From: Pseudomonas tritici | GTDB taxonomy: Bacteria; Pseudomonadota; Gammaproteobacteria; Pseudomonadales; Pseudomonadaceae | NCBI RefSeq assembly: GCF_014268275.3 | Contig: NZ_CP077084.1 | Location: forward strand, 2,666,001 to 2,730,000 | Direction of reading: 5' to 3' | DNA length: 64,000 nt | In this document: positions 17,063-25,405 of the stretch, piece by piece | Position numbering within the stretch: the stretch's first letter is position 1 | Layout: the number at the start of each line of letters is the position of its first letter | The notes under the pieces: model-generated | The model's input: the letters and a program-made list of their open reading frames with translations, nothing else | Databases searched by the model: none | What the model was told of the DNA's origin: nothing | Position numbers and translations under genes: made by a program

Positions 17063-17569
17063 ATGCCTGAAACCACCGTCGAATTGATCCAGACCGGCCC
17101 TGAAGAAGCCGAGCTGATCCGCAATCTCTACCAGTATTACGCCTATGAGTCCTCGGACTGGGAACAGGAAGATGTCGAGGCGGACGGCCGTTTCTACATT
17201 CACGACGAACACCTGGCCCGCTATTGGCAAGACCCGCAATGGAGCGCCAACCTGCTGCTGGTCGATGGCTACATAGCCGGCTTCCTGCTGATCGAAGGCA
17301 GCGAACTGCCGGGTATCGACGCTCTGGAACTGGCTGACCTGTTCATCCTCAAGCGCTATCGGCGCAAAGGCATCGGCCGCGCCATCGCCAGCCAGGTGCT
17401 GTGCAGCGGCGAGGCGGATTGGCTGGTGCGCTTTTACGACCAGGATGAAGTGTCCCAGGCGTTCTGGCGCACGGTGCTGGACAACCTGCCGCGCCCGGTA
17501 CAGGCGATTGAGTTGGCGGATGATCCGCAGTTGGTGAGTTACCTGGTGACACGCGCGGTGTTGCACTAA
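17063..17569 (+). CDS. GNAT-family N-acetyltransferase
   Basis: A 168-residue protein with the GNAT fold: LIRNLYQYYAYESSDWEQED at the N-terminus, then LADLFILKRYRRKGIGRAIASQVL (residues about 90 to 113), whose RRKGIGRA is the acetyl-CoA pyrophosphate-binding loop, then VRFYDQDEVSQAFWRTVL. The ATG at 17063 is preceded by AATGAGGGTCCC and gives a normal family N-terminus; an open frame extends 44 codons upstream but lacks a good ribosome site. The substrate is not predictable. It is a single gene facing away from uppP. Confidence 0.85.
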   Translation: MPETTVELIQTGPEEAELIRNLYQYYAYESSDWEQEDVEADGRFYIHDEHLARYWQDPQWSANLLLVDGYIAGFLLIEGSELPGIDALELADLFILKRYRRKGIGRAIASQVLCSGEADWLVRFYDQDEVSQAFWRTVLDNLPRPVQAIELADDPQLVSYLVTRAVLH

Positions 17570-17649
17570 GCGCGAGGTTGAACTTAACGCAGGGGGGCGC
17601 CTCAGAGGCTTGTCGGCCGCTGGGGCCCTGAATTTCACAAGGATGCGAA

Positions 17650-17916
17650 ATGAACACGTCTTCTCTGTTCAAACACCTGCTTGGCGCTGCGGTGCTGCTG
17701 GCCTTGGGCGGTTGCCTGACGATGTCGGGCGATTACAAGGTCACCGCAGTGGACGCCAACGGCGCCCCGGTCAAAATGGTTTTCACCACCCGTGGCAGCG
17801 GCATCTACTCCGTGCGTAACGCGTTCTGCCTGAACTACCCCAAGGGCACGGTGACCATCCGCGACCTGAACACCGGGGAAGAACTCAGCAGCGAAAGCCC
17901 TTACCACTGCCGCTAG
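17650..17916 (+). CDS. Small lipoprotein of unknown function
   Basis: An 88-residue protein with a lipoprotein signal: short positive N-terminus, hydrophobic core LLGAAVLLA, and lipobox LGGC with the acylated Cys at residue 22. The mature part of about 66 residues (DYKVTAVDANGAPVKMVFTTRG) looks like a small beta domain and carries two further cysteines (NAFCLN and the C-terminal YHCR) that could pair in the periplasm. No known family was recognised. AAGGATGCGAA precedes the start. It lies alone between the acetyltransferase and the convergent regulator. Confidence 0.75.
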   Translation: MNTSSLFKHLLGAAVLLALGGCLTMSGDYKVTAVDANGAPVKMVFTTRGSGIYSVRNAFCLNYPKGTVTIRDLNTGEELSSESPYHCR

Positions 17917-17921
17917 ACGCT

Positions 17922-18857
17922 CTAGCTCCTGAACAACGCCTGCTGCATCGCCTGCGGCGGCTGCCCGAACGCCCTGAGAAACGCCTGGCGCATGCGTTCG
18001 CGGTCACCAAACCCGGTCTCACGGGCCACCACTTCCACGGGATGACGACTGGTTTCCATCATCGCCCGTGCGGCCTCTACCCGCAGGGACTCGATCGCCT
18101 TGGCCGGCGTTTGCCCGGTTTCTTCGCGAAACACCCGGCTGAACTGGCGTGGGCTCAGCCGGGCAACATCGGCCAGGGCTTCCACCGAGAGATCATGGGT
18201 CAGGTTCTCACGGGCATAGGCCAGGGCCAGTTGTACGCGGTCTGACTTGGGGTCCAGTTCCAACAGTGCCGACAACTGCGATTGTTCACTGCCCCGACGT
18301 TGGGCGATCACCAGCTTGCGTGCAATGCGCCGCGCGAGGTCGCTGCCCAGGTCGTTCTCCACCATTGCCAACGCCAAGTCCACCCCGGCGCTCATGCCGG
18401 CGCCGGTCCATACCTGGCCGTCGACGACGAACAACTTGTCTTCTTCCAGGTGGATATCCGGGTAGCGCTTGCGAAAGGCCGGCGCGTGAATCCAATGGGT
18501 GGTGGTGCGCTTGCCCTCCAGCAAGCCGGCTTCTGCCAGCACGAAGATGCCCATGCACAACGAGGCGACGCGTCGCGATTGGGCTGAGGCGGCCTTGACC
18601 AGTTCCAGCAGGTTCGCTTCCGGCAGGCGAAACTCCAGGTAGCCGCTGACGATAAGCGTGTCGTAGCCCTGCGGCCGTATCGGCATGGTGTTCACCGAGA
18701 ATCCCTGGGAGGTCATCACCGCGCCGCCACTTTCCGACACCAGGTGAAACTCATAGGCCGGCTCGCCGCGCAGCAGGTTTGCACACTCGAACACCGAGCC
18801 CAGGCTGAGGCTCAAGGATTGGAAGTTCGGGTAAACCATCAGCGCAACGCTGTGCAT
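17922..18857 (-). CDS. GlxA-family AraC-type regulator with DJ-1/PfpI sensor domain
   Basis: A 311-residue regulator. The N-terminal DJ-1/PfpI-like domain (about 1 to 165) begins MHSVALMVYPNFQSLSLSLGSVFE and contains the nucleophile-elbow-like VASLCMGIFVLAEAGLL. The C-terminal AraC/XylS domain reads LSVEALADVARLSPRQFSRVFREETGQTPAKAIESLRVEAARAMM and VVARETGFGDRERMRQAFLRAFGQPP. The start at 18857 gives the family N-terminus; 33 upstream in-frame codons are not typical. It is divergent from the TetR-DJ-1-NemA operon, with 172 bases between starts. Confidence 0.9.
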   Translation of the reverse strand: MHSVALMVYPNFQSLSLSLGSVFECANLLRGEPAYEFHLVSESGGAVMTSQGFSVNTMPIRPQGYDTLIVSGYLEFRLPEANLLELVKAASAQSRRVASLCMGIFVLAEAGLLEGKRTTTHWIHAPAFRKRYPDIHLEEDKLFVVDGQVWTGAGMSAGVDLALAMVENDLGSDLARRIARKLVIAQRRGSEQSQLSALLELDPKSDRVQLALAYARENLTHDLSVEALADVARLSPRQFSRVFREETGQTPAKAIESLRVEAARAMMETSRHPVEVVARETGFGDRERMRQAFLRAFGQPPQAMQQALFRS

Positions 18858-18997
18858 CGCATGTCTCCAGAAGCGTGGGAGGGGGGATTGTCGGTGGCTG
18901 CCGGAAAAACGGCAACCGACTTTGCCGCATGTCCGGAATCCTTGCGGATCTGACATTGTGCGCGTTTTACCCGGCCCCTAACATTCACTCAACGAAC

Positions 18998-19012
18998 TAG
19001 ACGACTGGTCTA
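18998..19012. promoter_or_regulatory. NemR-like operator before the TetR gene
   Basis: The inverted repeat TAGAC-GACTG-GTCTA lies 17 bases upstream of the TetR-family start codon. It resembles the TAGACC-type box bound by E. coli NemR. The position suits autorepression of the three-gene operon. Inferred from sequence resemblance. Confidence 0.7.
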
Positions 19013-19029
19013 ATCGGACGGGATGAAAA

Positions 19030-19659
19030 ATGAGCCGCGAAACTAAAAGTGCAAGGCAGACGATTCTGGAAAGTGCGCAGCCAATTGTGGGCGCCAAGGG
19101 ATTTTCTGCCGTGGGGTTGAACGAAATACTTCAAGCCGCCGATGTGCCTAAAGGCTCGTTCTATCACTACTTCAACTCTAAAGATGCGTTCGGGGTGGTA
19201 TTGCTCGACACCTATTTCGACAACTACTTGAGCGGTATGGAACAGCTGTTCAATCAGCCGGACTTATCCCAGCACGCCAAGTTGATGCGCTATTGGCACC
19301 GCTGGATCGACAACCAGACCAGTTGCACCGACGCGGGCAAATGCCTTGCCGTCAAACTGGGTGCAGAGGTGTCAGACCTTTCAGAGCCGATGCGCCTGGC
19401 CCTGCAGCGCGGCACCGCACGCACTATCGCGTTGCTCGCAATTGCCTTGCAACGCGGCATCGAAGACGGCTCGCTGAAGGTTGCGCAACACCCTGAAAGC
19501 CTGGCCCAGCGCTTGTATGCGTTGTGGTTGGGGACCAGCGTCATGAGCAAGATCACACGTACTTGCGCGCCGTTCGACGAGGCGCTGTGGCTGACCCAAC
19601 ACCTGTTGGGCAGCCCTGGACACACTGACGCTCACACCTATCGAGGCACTGGAAAATGA
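19030..19659 (+). CDS. NemR-like TetR-family repressor
   Basis: A 209-residue TetR regulator. The N-terminal helix-turn-helix is ILESAQPIVGAKGFSAVGLNEILQAADVPKGSFYHYFNSKDAF. The ligand domain includes CTDAGKCLAVKLGAEVSDLSEPMR, where C105 aligns by eye with the reactive Cys106 of E. coli NemR; C99 lies nearby. NemR is inactivated by electrophiles and HOCl through this cysteine and derepresses nemA and a glyoxalase. Here the gene is followed by a DJ-1/PfpI protein (overlapping by four bases) and an OYE-family reductase, matching this role. Confidence 0.9.
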   Translation: MSRETKSARQTILESAQPIVGAKGFSAVGLNEILQAADVPKGSFYHYFNSKDAFGVVLLDTYFDNYLSGMEQLFNQPDLSQHAKLMRYWHRWIDNQTSCTDAGKCLAVKLGAEVSDLSEPMRLALQRGTARTIALLAIALQRGIEDGSLKVAQHPESLAQRLYALWLGTSVMSKITRTCAPFDEALWLTQHLLGSPGHTDAHTYRGTGK

Positions 19660-20333
19660 AAGTATTAATGGTACTGACCTCTCACGACCAGCTTGGCGAT
19701 ACCGGGCGCAAGACCGGCTTCTGGCTCGAAGAATTTGCCGCACCGTATTACGCGTTCAAGGACGCCGGCGCCGAGGTGGTGCTGGCCTCCCCGGCGGGCG
19801 GTCAACCGCCGCTGGATCCGGTGAGCGACCAGCCGGACTTCCAGACCGAACAGACCCATCGCTTCGCCGCCGACCCGGCTGCACAGCAGGCCCTGGCCAC
19901 CACACTGAAACTGGAAACCGTCAACGCCGACGCCTTCGACACCGTGTTTTACCCAGGCGGCCACGGCCCGCTGTGGGACCTGGCGGAGTCACCGGTCTCG
20001 ATTGCCCTGATCGAGTCCTTCGAACGCGCTGGCAAACCGATCGGTTTTGTCTGCCACGCACCGGGCGCACTGCGTCACGTCAAGGCGGTCAATGGCGACC
20101 CGTTGATCAAGGGCCGTCGCGTCACCGGGTTCTCCAACTCGGAAGAAGCGGCGGTGGAGTTGACCGACGTGGTGCCGTTCCTGATTGAAGATGAGTTCAA
20201 GAAACTCGGCGGCCATTACGAGAAGGGCGCCGATTGGCAATCCTTTGTCATCACAGATGGCCTGTTGGTCACTGGGCAAAACCCTGGCAGTTCCAGCGAT
20301 GTGGCCAAAGCCCTGCTGACACTCACCGCTTAA
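19656..20333 (+). CDS. Type 1 glutamine-amidotransferase-like DJ-1/PfpI family protein
   Basis: A 225-residue soluble protein related to Hsp31/DJ-1 glyoxalases and deglycases. It starts MKVLMVLTSHDQLGDTGRKTGFWLEE, has DTVFYPGGHGPLWDL, and a nucleophile elbow FVCHAPGAL with the catalytic Cys near residue 132. C-terminal residues include HYEKGADW and LLVTGQNPGSS, usual for the group. These proteins convert methylglyoxal to lactate or act as stress chaperones. In this operon it takes the place of the glyoxalase gloA beside nemA in E. coli, so aldehyde detoxification is the likely job. Confidence 0.88.
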   Translation: MKVLMVLTSHDQLGDTGRKTGFWLEEFAAPYYAFKDAGAEVVLASPAGGQPPLDPVSDQPDFQTEQTHRFAADPAAQQALATTLKLETVNADAFDTVFYPGGHGPLWDLAESPVSIALIESFERAGKPIGFVCHAPGALRHVKAVNGDPLIKGRRVTGFSNSEEAAVELTDVVPFLIEDEFKKLGGHYEKGADWQSFVITDGLLVTGQNPGSSSDVAKALLTLTA

Positions 20334-20352
20334 TCTAAAAAAACGCTGTATT

Positions 20353-20380
20353 CATTGGCGACTTTTATAAGTCGCCAATG
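20353..20380. terminator. Perfect 12-bp hairpin between the DJ-1 and OYE genes
   Basis: CATTGGCGACTT, loop TTAT, AAGTCGCCAATG form a perfect stem 20 bases after the DJ-1 gene stop. No U-tract follows on the plus strand, so it may act as a weak attenuator or as an mRNA-stabilising hairpin within the operon rather than a full terminator. Confidence 0.5.
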
Positions 20381-20412
20381 CTTTAGCACGTCCGCAATTT
20401 GGAAAACTTTAC

Positions 20413-21537
20413 ATGACTGACAATGTTCTGAGTACGCCGGTAAAACTGGGTCACCACACGTTAAACAACCGTATCGTCCTGCCGCCGTTGACGCGCCAGC
20501 GCAGCGCTCAGCCTGGCGATATCGCGACCGACCTGATGGCCGAGTATTACCGCCAGCGTGCCACGGCTGGTTTCATGGTCAGCGAAGGTACGCAGATCGA
20601 GCCGCGTGGCCAGGGTTATGCGTGGACGCCGGGCATTTACACCCCGGCGCAGATCGACGGCTGGCGCAAAGTCACCGACGCGGTGCACGCCGAAGGCGGG
20701 GTGATCTTTGCCCAGTTGTGGCACGTTGGCCGGGTCTCGCATAACGCGTTGCAGCCAGACGGCGCCGCACCCGTCGCGCCGTCGGCGATCCAGGCGCAGC
20801 AGGCCAAGGCCTTTATCGAAACCGGTCCTGGCGTGGGCGAGCTCAAGCAGCCGCCGGTACCGCGTGCATTGAGCGCTCTTGAGATCGAAGAGTTGGTCGG
20901 GCACTACGCCCAGGCCGCACGCAATGCACTGGATGCCGGGTTTGACGGGGTGGAAATCCATTCGGCGAATGGGTACTTGGTCAACCAGTTCATCTCGGCC
21001 CATGCCAATCAGCGTGACGATGAGTACGGCGGGTCACTGCACAATCGCTTGCGCTTTCTGCGTGAAATCGTTGAGGCCGTGAGCGCCGTGGTCGGGCCGG
21101 AGCGCCTGGGTGTGCGATTCTCGCCCTTGTTCAGTGGCACTGATCAGGATCGCGTGTACATCGGCCTGGTAGAAGACGACCCGCATCGCACCTATATCGA
21201 AGCGATCAAAGTGTTGGAAGAGTCAGGCATCGCCTATGTGTCCATCGCTGAAGCCGACTGGGACAACGCCCCAGTCTTGCCGGAATCGTTCCGCCGCGCG
21301 GTGCGCGAAACCTTCAGTGGCCGCATCATCTACGCCGGTCGCTATACCGCTGAACGCGGCGCTGGTCTGGTAGAAGCGGGGTTGGCGGACTTGATTGCGT
21401 TCGGGCGGCCATTCATTGCCAACCCGGACCTGCCGCAGCGGATTTTCAACGGATGGCCGTTGAACCCGTTGAAGGCCGAGGGGTTGTATGGCGGGACGGA
21501 AGCGGGGTACATCGATTACCCGGTGTACGCCAAATAG
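20413..21537 (+). CDS. nemA: NemA-like alkene reductase (Old Yellow Enzyme family)
   Basis: A 374-residue FMN-dependent reductase that uses NAD(P)H to reduce activated alkenes, nitro compounds and maleimides. OYE signatures in order: LNNRIVLPPLTRQRS, GTQIEPRGQGYAWTPGIYT, FAQLWHVGRVSH (FMN and substrate His), AARNALDAGFDGVEIHSANGYLVNQFI (the conserved HSANGYL substrate-binding segment), and C-terminal GLADLIAFGRPFIANPDLPQR. Full family length. It lies 79 bases after the DJ-1 gene with a hairpin between them. With the NemR-like repressor it makes an electrophile-response operon. Confidence 0.95.
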   Translation: MTDNVLSTPVKLGHHTLNNRIVLPPLTRQRSAQPGDIATDLMAEYYRQRATAGFMVSEGTQIEPRGQGYAWTPGIYTPAQIDGWRKVTDAVHAEGGVIFAQLWHVGRVSHNALQPDGAAPVAPSAIQAQQAKAFIETGPGVGELKQPPVPRALSALEIEELVGHYAQAARNALDAGFDGVEIHSANGYLVNQFISAHANQRDDEYGGSLHNRLRFLREIVEAVSAVVGPERLGVRFSPLFSGTDQDRVYIGLVEDDPHRTYIEAIKVLEESGIAYVSIAEADWDNAPVLPESFRRAVRETFSGRIIYAGRYTAERGAGLVEAGLADLIAFGRPFIANPDLPQRIFNGWPLNPLKAEGLYGGTEAGYIDYPVYAK

Positions 21538-21549
21538 CCCTGCGACGCT

Positions 21550-21649
21550 GATCCATGTGGGCGCTGGCTTGCCTGCGATAGCGTCACCTCGGTTCAACTG
21601 AATGACCGAGGTGTCTGCATCGCAGGCAAGCCAGCTCCCACACTGGATC
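21550..21649. repeat. REPIN between convergent genes nemA and quinone oxidoreductase
   Basis: Inverted REP arms TGTGGGCGCTGGCTTGCCTG and CAGGCAAGCCAGCTCCCACA, flanked by GATCCA / TGGATC and with an inner stem CACCTCGGTTCA / TGACCGAGGTG. The whole doublet is about 100 bases and lies in the 133-base gap between two converging genes. It belongs to the GGCTTGCCTGCGA subfamily, different from the element at 1402-1491. Confidence 0.9.
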
Positions 21650-21670
21650 TTCACAAGGCCTGGATCAGCG

Positions 21671-22669
21671 TCACTCCACCCGCAACACAATCTTCCCAAT
21701 ATGGTCCCCACCCTCCATCCGCGCATGCGCCTGGGCGGCGTCGGTGTAGGCGTACACCTTGTCGATGATCGGCAAGCACCGCCCGGCGGCCAGTACCGGC
21801 CAAATGTATTCGCGCAGTTGTTCGGCAATGGCGGCTTTTTCGTCTTTGCTGCGTGCTCGCAGGAGTGAGCCGGTAATCACCGCGCGTTTGCCGAGAATGC
21901 TCAGCAGATCGACATCATTGGCCTTGGCGCCGCCGAGGAAGCCCAGCATCACCAAGTGACCGTCCATGGCCAAGGCCTTGAGGTTGTTGTTGAGGTAGGA
22001 GGCTCCCATGATGTCGAGGATCACATCGACGCCCTGGTTGTCGGTCTGCTGCGCAATGACTTCGGCAAAATCCTGCTCGCGATAATTGATAGGTTCAGCG
22101 CCCAGCTTGGCAATTGCGGCACATTTGTCGGCGCTGCCAGCGGTGGCAAACGCCTGGATGCCAAACTCGCGGCACAGCATCAAGGCGGTGGTGCCGATGC
22201 CGCTGGTACCGCCGTGAATCAACACGCGCTGACCGGTGTGTGCATCGCCAAGGCCGAACAGGTTGGCCCACACGGTGAAGAACGTTTCCGGCACGGCGGC
22301 GGCTTGAATCCAGTCCATGCCCTCAGGGATCGGCAGGGCCTGGCTGGCCGGCACGCTGCAAAACTGTGCGTAACCACCGCCATTGGTCAAGGCGCAGACC
22401 TTGTCGCCCACCTGGTATGCGTTCACGCCTTCACCCAGCGCCACCACTTCACCGGCTACTTCCAACCCGGGGATCGGGCTGAAGCCGGGTTTCATCGGGT
22501 ACTTGCCGGCACGTTGCAGGGCGTCAGGCCGGTTGACCCCGGCGGCATGCACGCGGATCAGGATCTCGCCGGGGCCTGCGACAGGCACCTCGGCGCGGCG
22601 CGGTTGCAGCACTTCAGGCCCGCCAGGGGTGGTGATTTCGATCAGGGTCATTTCTTGAGGAAGCGTCAT
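21671..22669 (-). CDS. NAD(P)H-quinone oxidoreductase, PIG3/Qor type (zinc-free MDR family)
   Basis: A 332-residue medium-chain reductase. The N-terminal GroES-like domain reads MTLIEITTPGGPEVLQPRRAEVP, then VHAAGVNRPDALQRAGKYP and PIPGLEVAGEVVALGEGV. The nucleotide-binding part is VLIHGGTSGIGTTALMLCREFG, then NYREQDFAEVI and VILDIMGASYLNNNLKAL. No zinc-ligand cysteines are present, as in quinone oxidoreductases and PIG3. It probably reduces quinones or enones. It overlaps by four bases the end of the MFS gene upstream, so both are transcribed together. Confidence 0.92.
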   Translation of the reverse strand: MTLPQEMTLIEITTPGGPEVLQPRRAEVPVAGPGEILIRVHAAGVNRPDALQRAGKYPMKPGFSPIPGLEVAGEVVALGEGVNAYQVGDKVCALTNGGGYAQFCSVPASQALPIPEGMDWIQAAAVPETFFTVWANLFGLGDAHTGQRVLIHGGTSGIGTTALMLCREFGIQAFATAGSADKCAAIAKLGAEPINYREQDFAEVIAQQTDNQGVDVILDIMGASYLNNNLKALAMDGHLVMLGFLGGAKANDVDLLSILGKRAVITGSLLRARSKDEKAAIAEQLREYIWPVLAAGRCLPIIDKVYAYTDAAQAHARMEGGDHIGKIVLRVE

Positions 22670-23898
22670 TTCAGATTACCTGCAGCGATGAGCGTATGGG
22701 TTGGGACCGTGTCGAGCGGCCGACGGTTCAGCAGGAACATGCCCAGTTCCAGTGCCAGGGCAACGACGATGGCGCCGGCGGCGATCATGAACAACAGCGC
22801 GTGTTGCCCGCCACTGCTGTTGAACAGTGCCGAATAAGCAAACCCGGACAGCGCCTGGAACGTCGCGAAGGACACTGTGGCGCGGCTCCATGCCACTTGT
22901 TGCTGGTGATGGTTGGGCAGCAACTCATGCACCCGCGCCAGTGCCAGCGGCACGATGCCCGGCGGGAATGAACCGAGGATCACTGCCAGCACCGCCAGGG
23001 CGGTAAACGAACCGGCAAACGGTAACAGGCCGACCGCAATCGCCTGCACCACCAGCACCACGCGAATACTCAAGCGGGCCCCGAGTTTATCGGCGAGGAA
23101 CCCGTAAGTCACCGGCCCCACAATCGCGCCCAGGCCGCACATTACCCAGATCATCGCGCCGATATGGGCGCCGTCACCCAAGCCACGGGCCACGTAATCC
23201 ACCAGGAACACCATCGCCGGCACCAAGCCCGCCGCCATAAAAGCGTACTGGGCGAACAACAGGTACACGCCAGAAGGTGTCGGTGCGCAAGTGTCTGCTC
23301 GTGCCGGTGCCTCATGCAGCGTACCGCTGGGCCAGGCGAACCAGCTCGCAACCGTCAACACCAGCGCCAACAGGCCGAGGCCAAACCAGGTCTGCTGCAA
23401 ACCCAGGCTCAACAGCGGCGGCACGATAGTGCCGGAGCCAGCAATGCCCAGGCCGATCCCCAGGAAGATCGCACCGCTGGCCAAGCCACGGCGTGCCGCC
23501 GGTACATGGGGCAATACGGTTGCCGCTACCAGCACCATGATTGCGCCACCGGCAATCCCCGACAACAAGCGCCAGGCGAAAAACCACACCACCGACAGCG
23601 CAAAGCCACAGGCGAAAAACGCCAGGGTCACCGCCACCATCATGATGCGCAGGGCGGTCTTGTTGGAGGTGCGCTGGGCGAGGGGGCGGCCGATCAGCGC
23701 GCCAATCAGGTAACCCACCAGGTTGGCGGCGCCGAGGTAGACCACGTCATTGGCGGAAAACCATTGGGCCTGGATCAGGCTTGGAATCAAAGGCGTATAG
23801 GCAAACCGCGCCAAGCCGATGCTGACCAGGCTGGCGCAGAGGCCGGCGAAGATGGGGAGCCAGACTGAGCTGCGGGGTGGGGCGTGAGTGTCGAGCAT
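22666..23898 (-). CDS. YbfB/YjiJ-family MFS transporter
   Basis: A 410-residue membrane protein with about twelve helices. The N-terminus LPIFAGLCASLVSIGLARFAYTPLIPSLIQAQWFSANDVVYLGAANLVGYLIGAL is characteristic of the YbfB/YjiJ transporters, and GRPLAQRTSN is the loop 2-3 motif. The start at 23898 follows a GGACCGCC region and gives the family N-terminus; an upstream extension of 38 codons overlaps the regulator promoter and was rejected. It is cotranscribed with the quinone oxidoreductase and divergent from a LysR gene, which likely regulates both. The exported or imported compound is unknown. Confidence 0.9.
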   Translation of the reverse strand: MLDTHAPPRSSVWLPIFAGLCASLVSIGLARFAYTPLIPSLIQAQWFSANDVVYLGAANLVGYLIGALIGRPLAQRTSNKTALRIMMVAVTLAFFACGFALSVVWFFAWRLLSGIAGGAIMVLVAATVLPHVPAARRGLASGAIFLGIGLGIAGSGTIVPPLLSLGLQQTWFGLGLLALVLTVASWFAWPSGTLHEAPARADTCAPTPSGVYLLFAQYAFMAAGLVPAMVFLVDYVARGLGDGAHIGAMIWVMCGLGAIVGPVTYGFLADKLGARLSIRVVLVVQAIAVGLLPFAGSFTALAVLAVILGSFPPGIVPLALARVHELLPNHHQQQVAWSRATVSFATFQALSGFAYSALFNSSGGQHALLFMIAAGAIVVALALELGMFLLNRRPLDTVPTHTLIAAGNLK

Positions 23899-23981
23899 GA
23901 TGGCGGTCCTGGGTATTTTTCTCTGGCGCCCAGCATAGCCAGGTTTGTTGATGCAATAATGCTGCGAATACACGGCGCAGC

Positions 23982-23997
23982 GATGCATATATGCATC
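23982..23997. promoter_or_regulatory. Perfect palindrome, candidate LysR regulator site
   Basis: GATGCATATATGCATC is a perfect 16-base palindrome 14 bases before the LysR start codon in the 112-base divergent gap. A related half GATGCAATAATGC lies about 30 bases further toward the MFS gene (near 23950). The location fits a LysR autoregulatory and activation site. Inferred. Confidence 0.65.
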
Positions 23998-24010
23998 ATA
24001 AGGGGCAGGC

Positions 24011-24886
24011 ATGAATTGGGATGATGCACGGGTCTTTCTGGCGGTCTGCCGCGAATCAACGCTGCGCGGCGCCGCACGGGTGTTGGGCGTGGATCAGGCC
24101 ACGGTGGGTCGACGAGTCAACGCCCTGGAAAAGTCCCTGAGCGCCACCTTGTTCCTGCGCACGTCCGAGGGCTATGCGCTGACGGCCGTGGGCGAGGCCG
24201 CCTTGCGTTCAGTGGAGAAAATGGAGCGTTCGGCCCTCGACCTGGAACGCCAGATCCAAGGCCTGGACGACCGCCTGACCGGCACTGTGCGGGTCAGCAC
24301 CACGGACTCCCTGGCCATCGACTTCCTGATTCCGGCCATCGCCTGCCTGCACGACAAACACCCCGACGTGCGCGTGCAGCTGGACGCCTCCACCCAGATC
24401 CTCAGCCTGGCCAAGCGCGAAGCCGATATCGCTGTGCGCAACACCCGCCCCGACAATCCTGACCTGATCGCCCGGCGCATCGCGCGTTGGCCGCTGGGGC
24501 TGTTTGCCTCGCAGGCCTACATCGACCGCCACGGCGTTCCCGAGCCGGGCAGCCTGTTCGAAGGCCATGACTTGGTCGTTTATCAGCCCTACCTGCAAAG
24601 CCAGAAAGACCTGACCCTGGTCTCCGAACCGCTGGGGCGCGGGCGCATTGTTGCGGCCCTGAGTTCAAGCCTGTTGGTGCGCCGCTCTATTGCTGCGGGC
24701 ATCGGCATCGGCGAAATCCCGGTGTACACCGGCGAACGTGACGGGCTGGTACGTCTGTGGCCCGAGCGCACGCGGCCGTTGCCGTACGACGTGTGGCTGG
24801 TGACCCACGCCGATCTGCGCCACACCGCGCGAGTGCGGGTGGTGATTGATGAAATCGTCGCAGCATTTGCCGGTACGGGGGAGTGA
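24011..24886 (+). CDS. LysR-family transcriptional regulator
   Basis: A 291-residue LTTR. The N-terminal helix-turn-helix is NWDDARVFLAVCRESTLRGAARVLGVDQATVGRRVNALEKSLSATLFLRTSEGYALTAVGE, the short-linker form seen in the group with MNWDDAR starts. The effector domain shows GTVRVSTTDSLAIDFLIPAI, READIAVRNTRPDNPDLIARRIARWPLGLFAS and GIGEIPVYTGERDGLVRLWPE. It is divergent from the MFS-quinone oxidoreductase pair and probably controls them. Confidence 0.93.
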   Translation: MNWDDARVFLAVCRESTLRGAARVLGVDQATVGRRVNALEKSLSATLFLRTSEGYALTAVGEAALRSVEKMERSALDLERQIQGLDDRLTGTVRVSTTDSLAIDFLIPAIACLHDKHPDVRVQLDASTQILSLAKREADIAVRNTRPDNPDLIARRIARWPLGLFASQAYIDRHGVPEPGSLFEGHDLVVYQPYLQSQKDLTLVSEPLGRGRIVAALSSSLLVRRSIAAGIGIGEIPVYTGERDGLVRLWPERTRPLPYDVWLVTHADLRHTARVRVVIDEIVAAFAGTGE

Positions 24887-24963
24887 GGTCAGCACAGGCT
24901 TGCAAGCAGGCGGATGGCGCCGTTGACACAATCGACGTTTGTCTCGACCAACAGAGAGCACGT

Positions 24964-25350
24964 ATGAACGAATCAAAACAACAGGACCTGGGGTTGTTGT
25001 TTCTACGGGGCAGCGGGGCGCTGTTCCTGCTGTGGGTGCACGGTTTGCCGAAACTGTTGAACTACAGCGAACAGCTGCAGCTGATCGAGGACCCGTTTCA
25101 CTTGGGCGCTCACATCACGCTGCTGCTGGCGATATTTGCCGAGGTGCTGTGCCCGCTGCTGATCATTGCCGGGGTGCTGGTGCGCCTGGTGTGCCTGCCG
25201 ATCCTGGCGGTGCTGTTGATCGCCATGCTGGTGGTGCACCCGGAGTGGACGTTGCTGGAAGGGCAATTCGGCTGGCTGCTGTTGATCATTTTCAGCAGCG
25301 TGTTGGTCGCCGGGCCGGGGCGTCTGGTCGTGAGCCAACGTTTCTCCTGA
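24964..25350 (+). CDS. DoxX-family membrane protein
   Basis: A 128-residue protein with four membrane segments: LFLRGSGALFLLWVHGLPKLL, ITLLLAIFAEVLCPLLIIAGVLVRL, LPILAVLLIAMLVV and GWLLLIIFSSVLVAG. The RxxxGxxFLxHGxxKL-like beginning and the FAEVxCPLLLIxG helix are typical of DoxX/DoxD-like proteins, which are linked to redox and thiol stress but lack a settled activity. The ATG at 24964 follows AGAGAGCACGT; the open frame extends upstream into the LysR end and was not used. Confidence 0.85.
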   Translation: MNESKQQDLGLLFLRGSGALFLLWVHGLPKLLNYSEQLQLIEDPFHLGAHITLLLAIFAEVLCPLLIIAGVLVRLVCLPILAVLLIAMLVVHPEWTLLEGQFGWLLLIIFSSVLVAGPGRLVVSQRFS

Positions 25351-25352
25351 GC

Positions 25353-25377
25353 AAAAAAAGGCCGGGCAAGCCCGGCC
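25353..25377 (-). terminator. Rho-independent terminator of the chloroperoxidase gene
   Basis: GGCCGGGC-AA-GCCCGGCC (25360-25377) next to seven A residues at 25353-25359. Read on the minus strand it is a strong GC stem followed by a U-tract, 28 bases after the stop of the hydrolase gene. It may also slow transcription from doxX on the other strand. Confidence 0.9.
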
Positions 25378-25405
25378 GAAATAAGGAGAGGGTGGTTCAG
25401 GTGTT

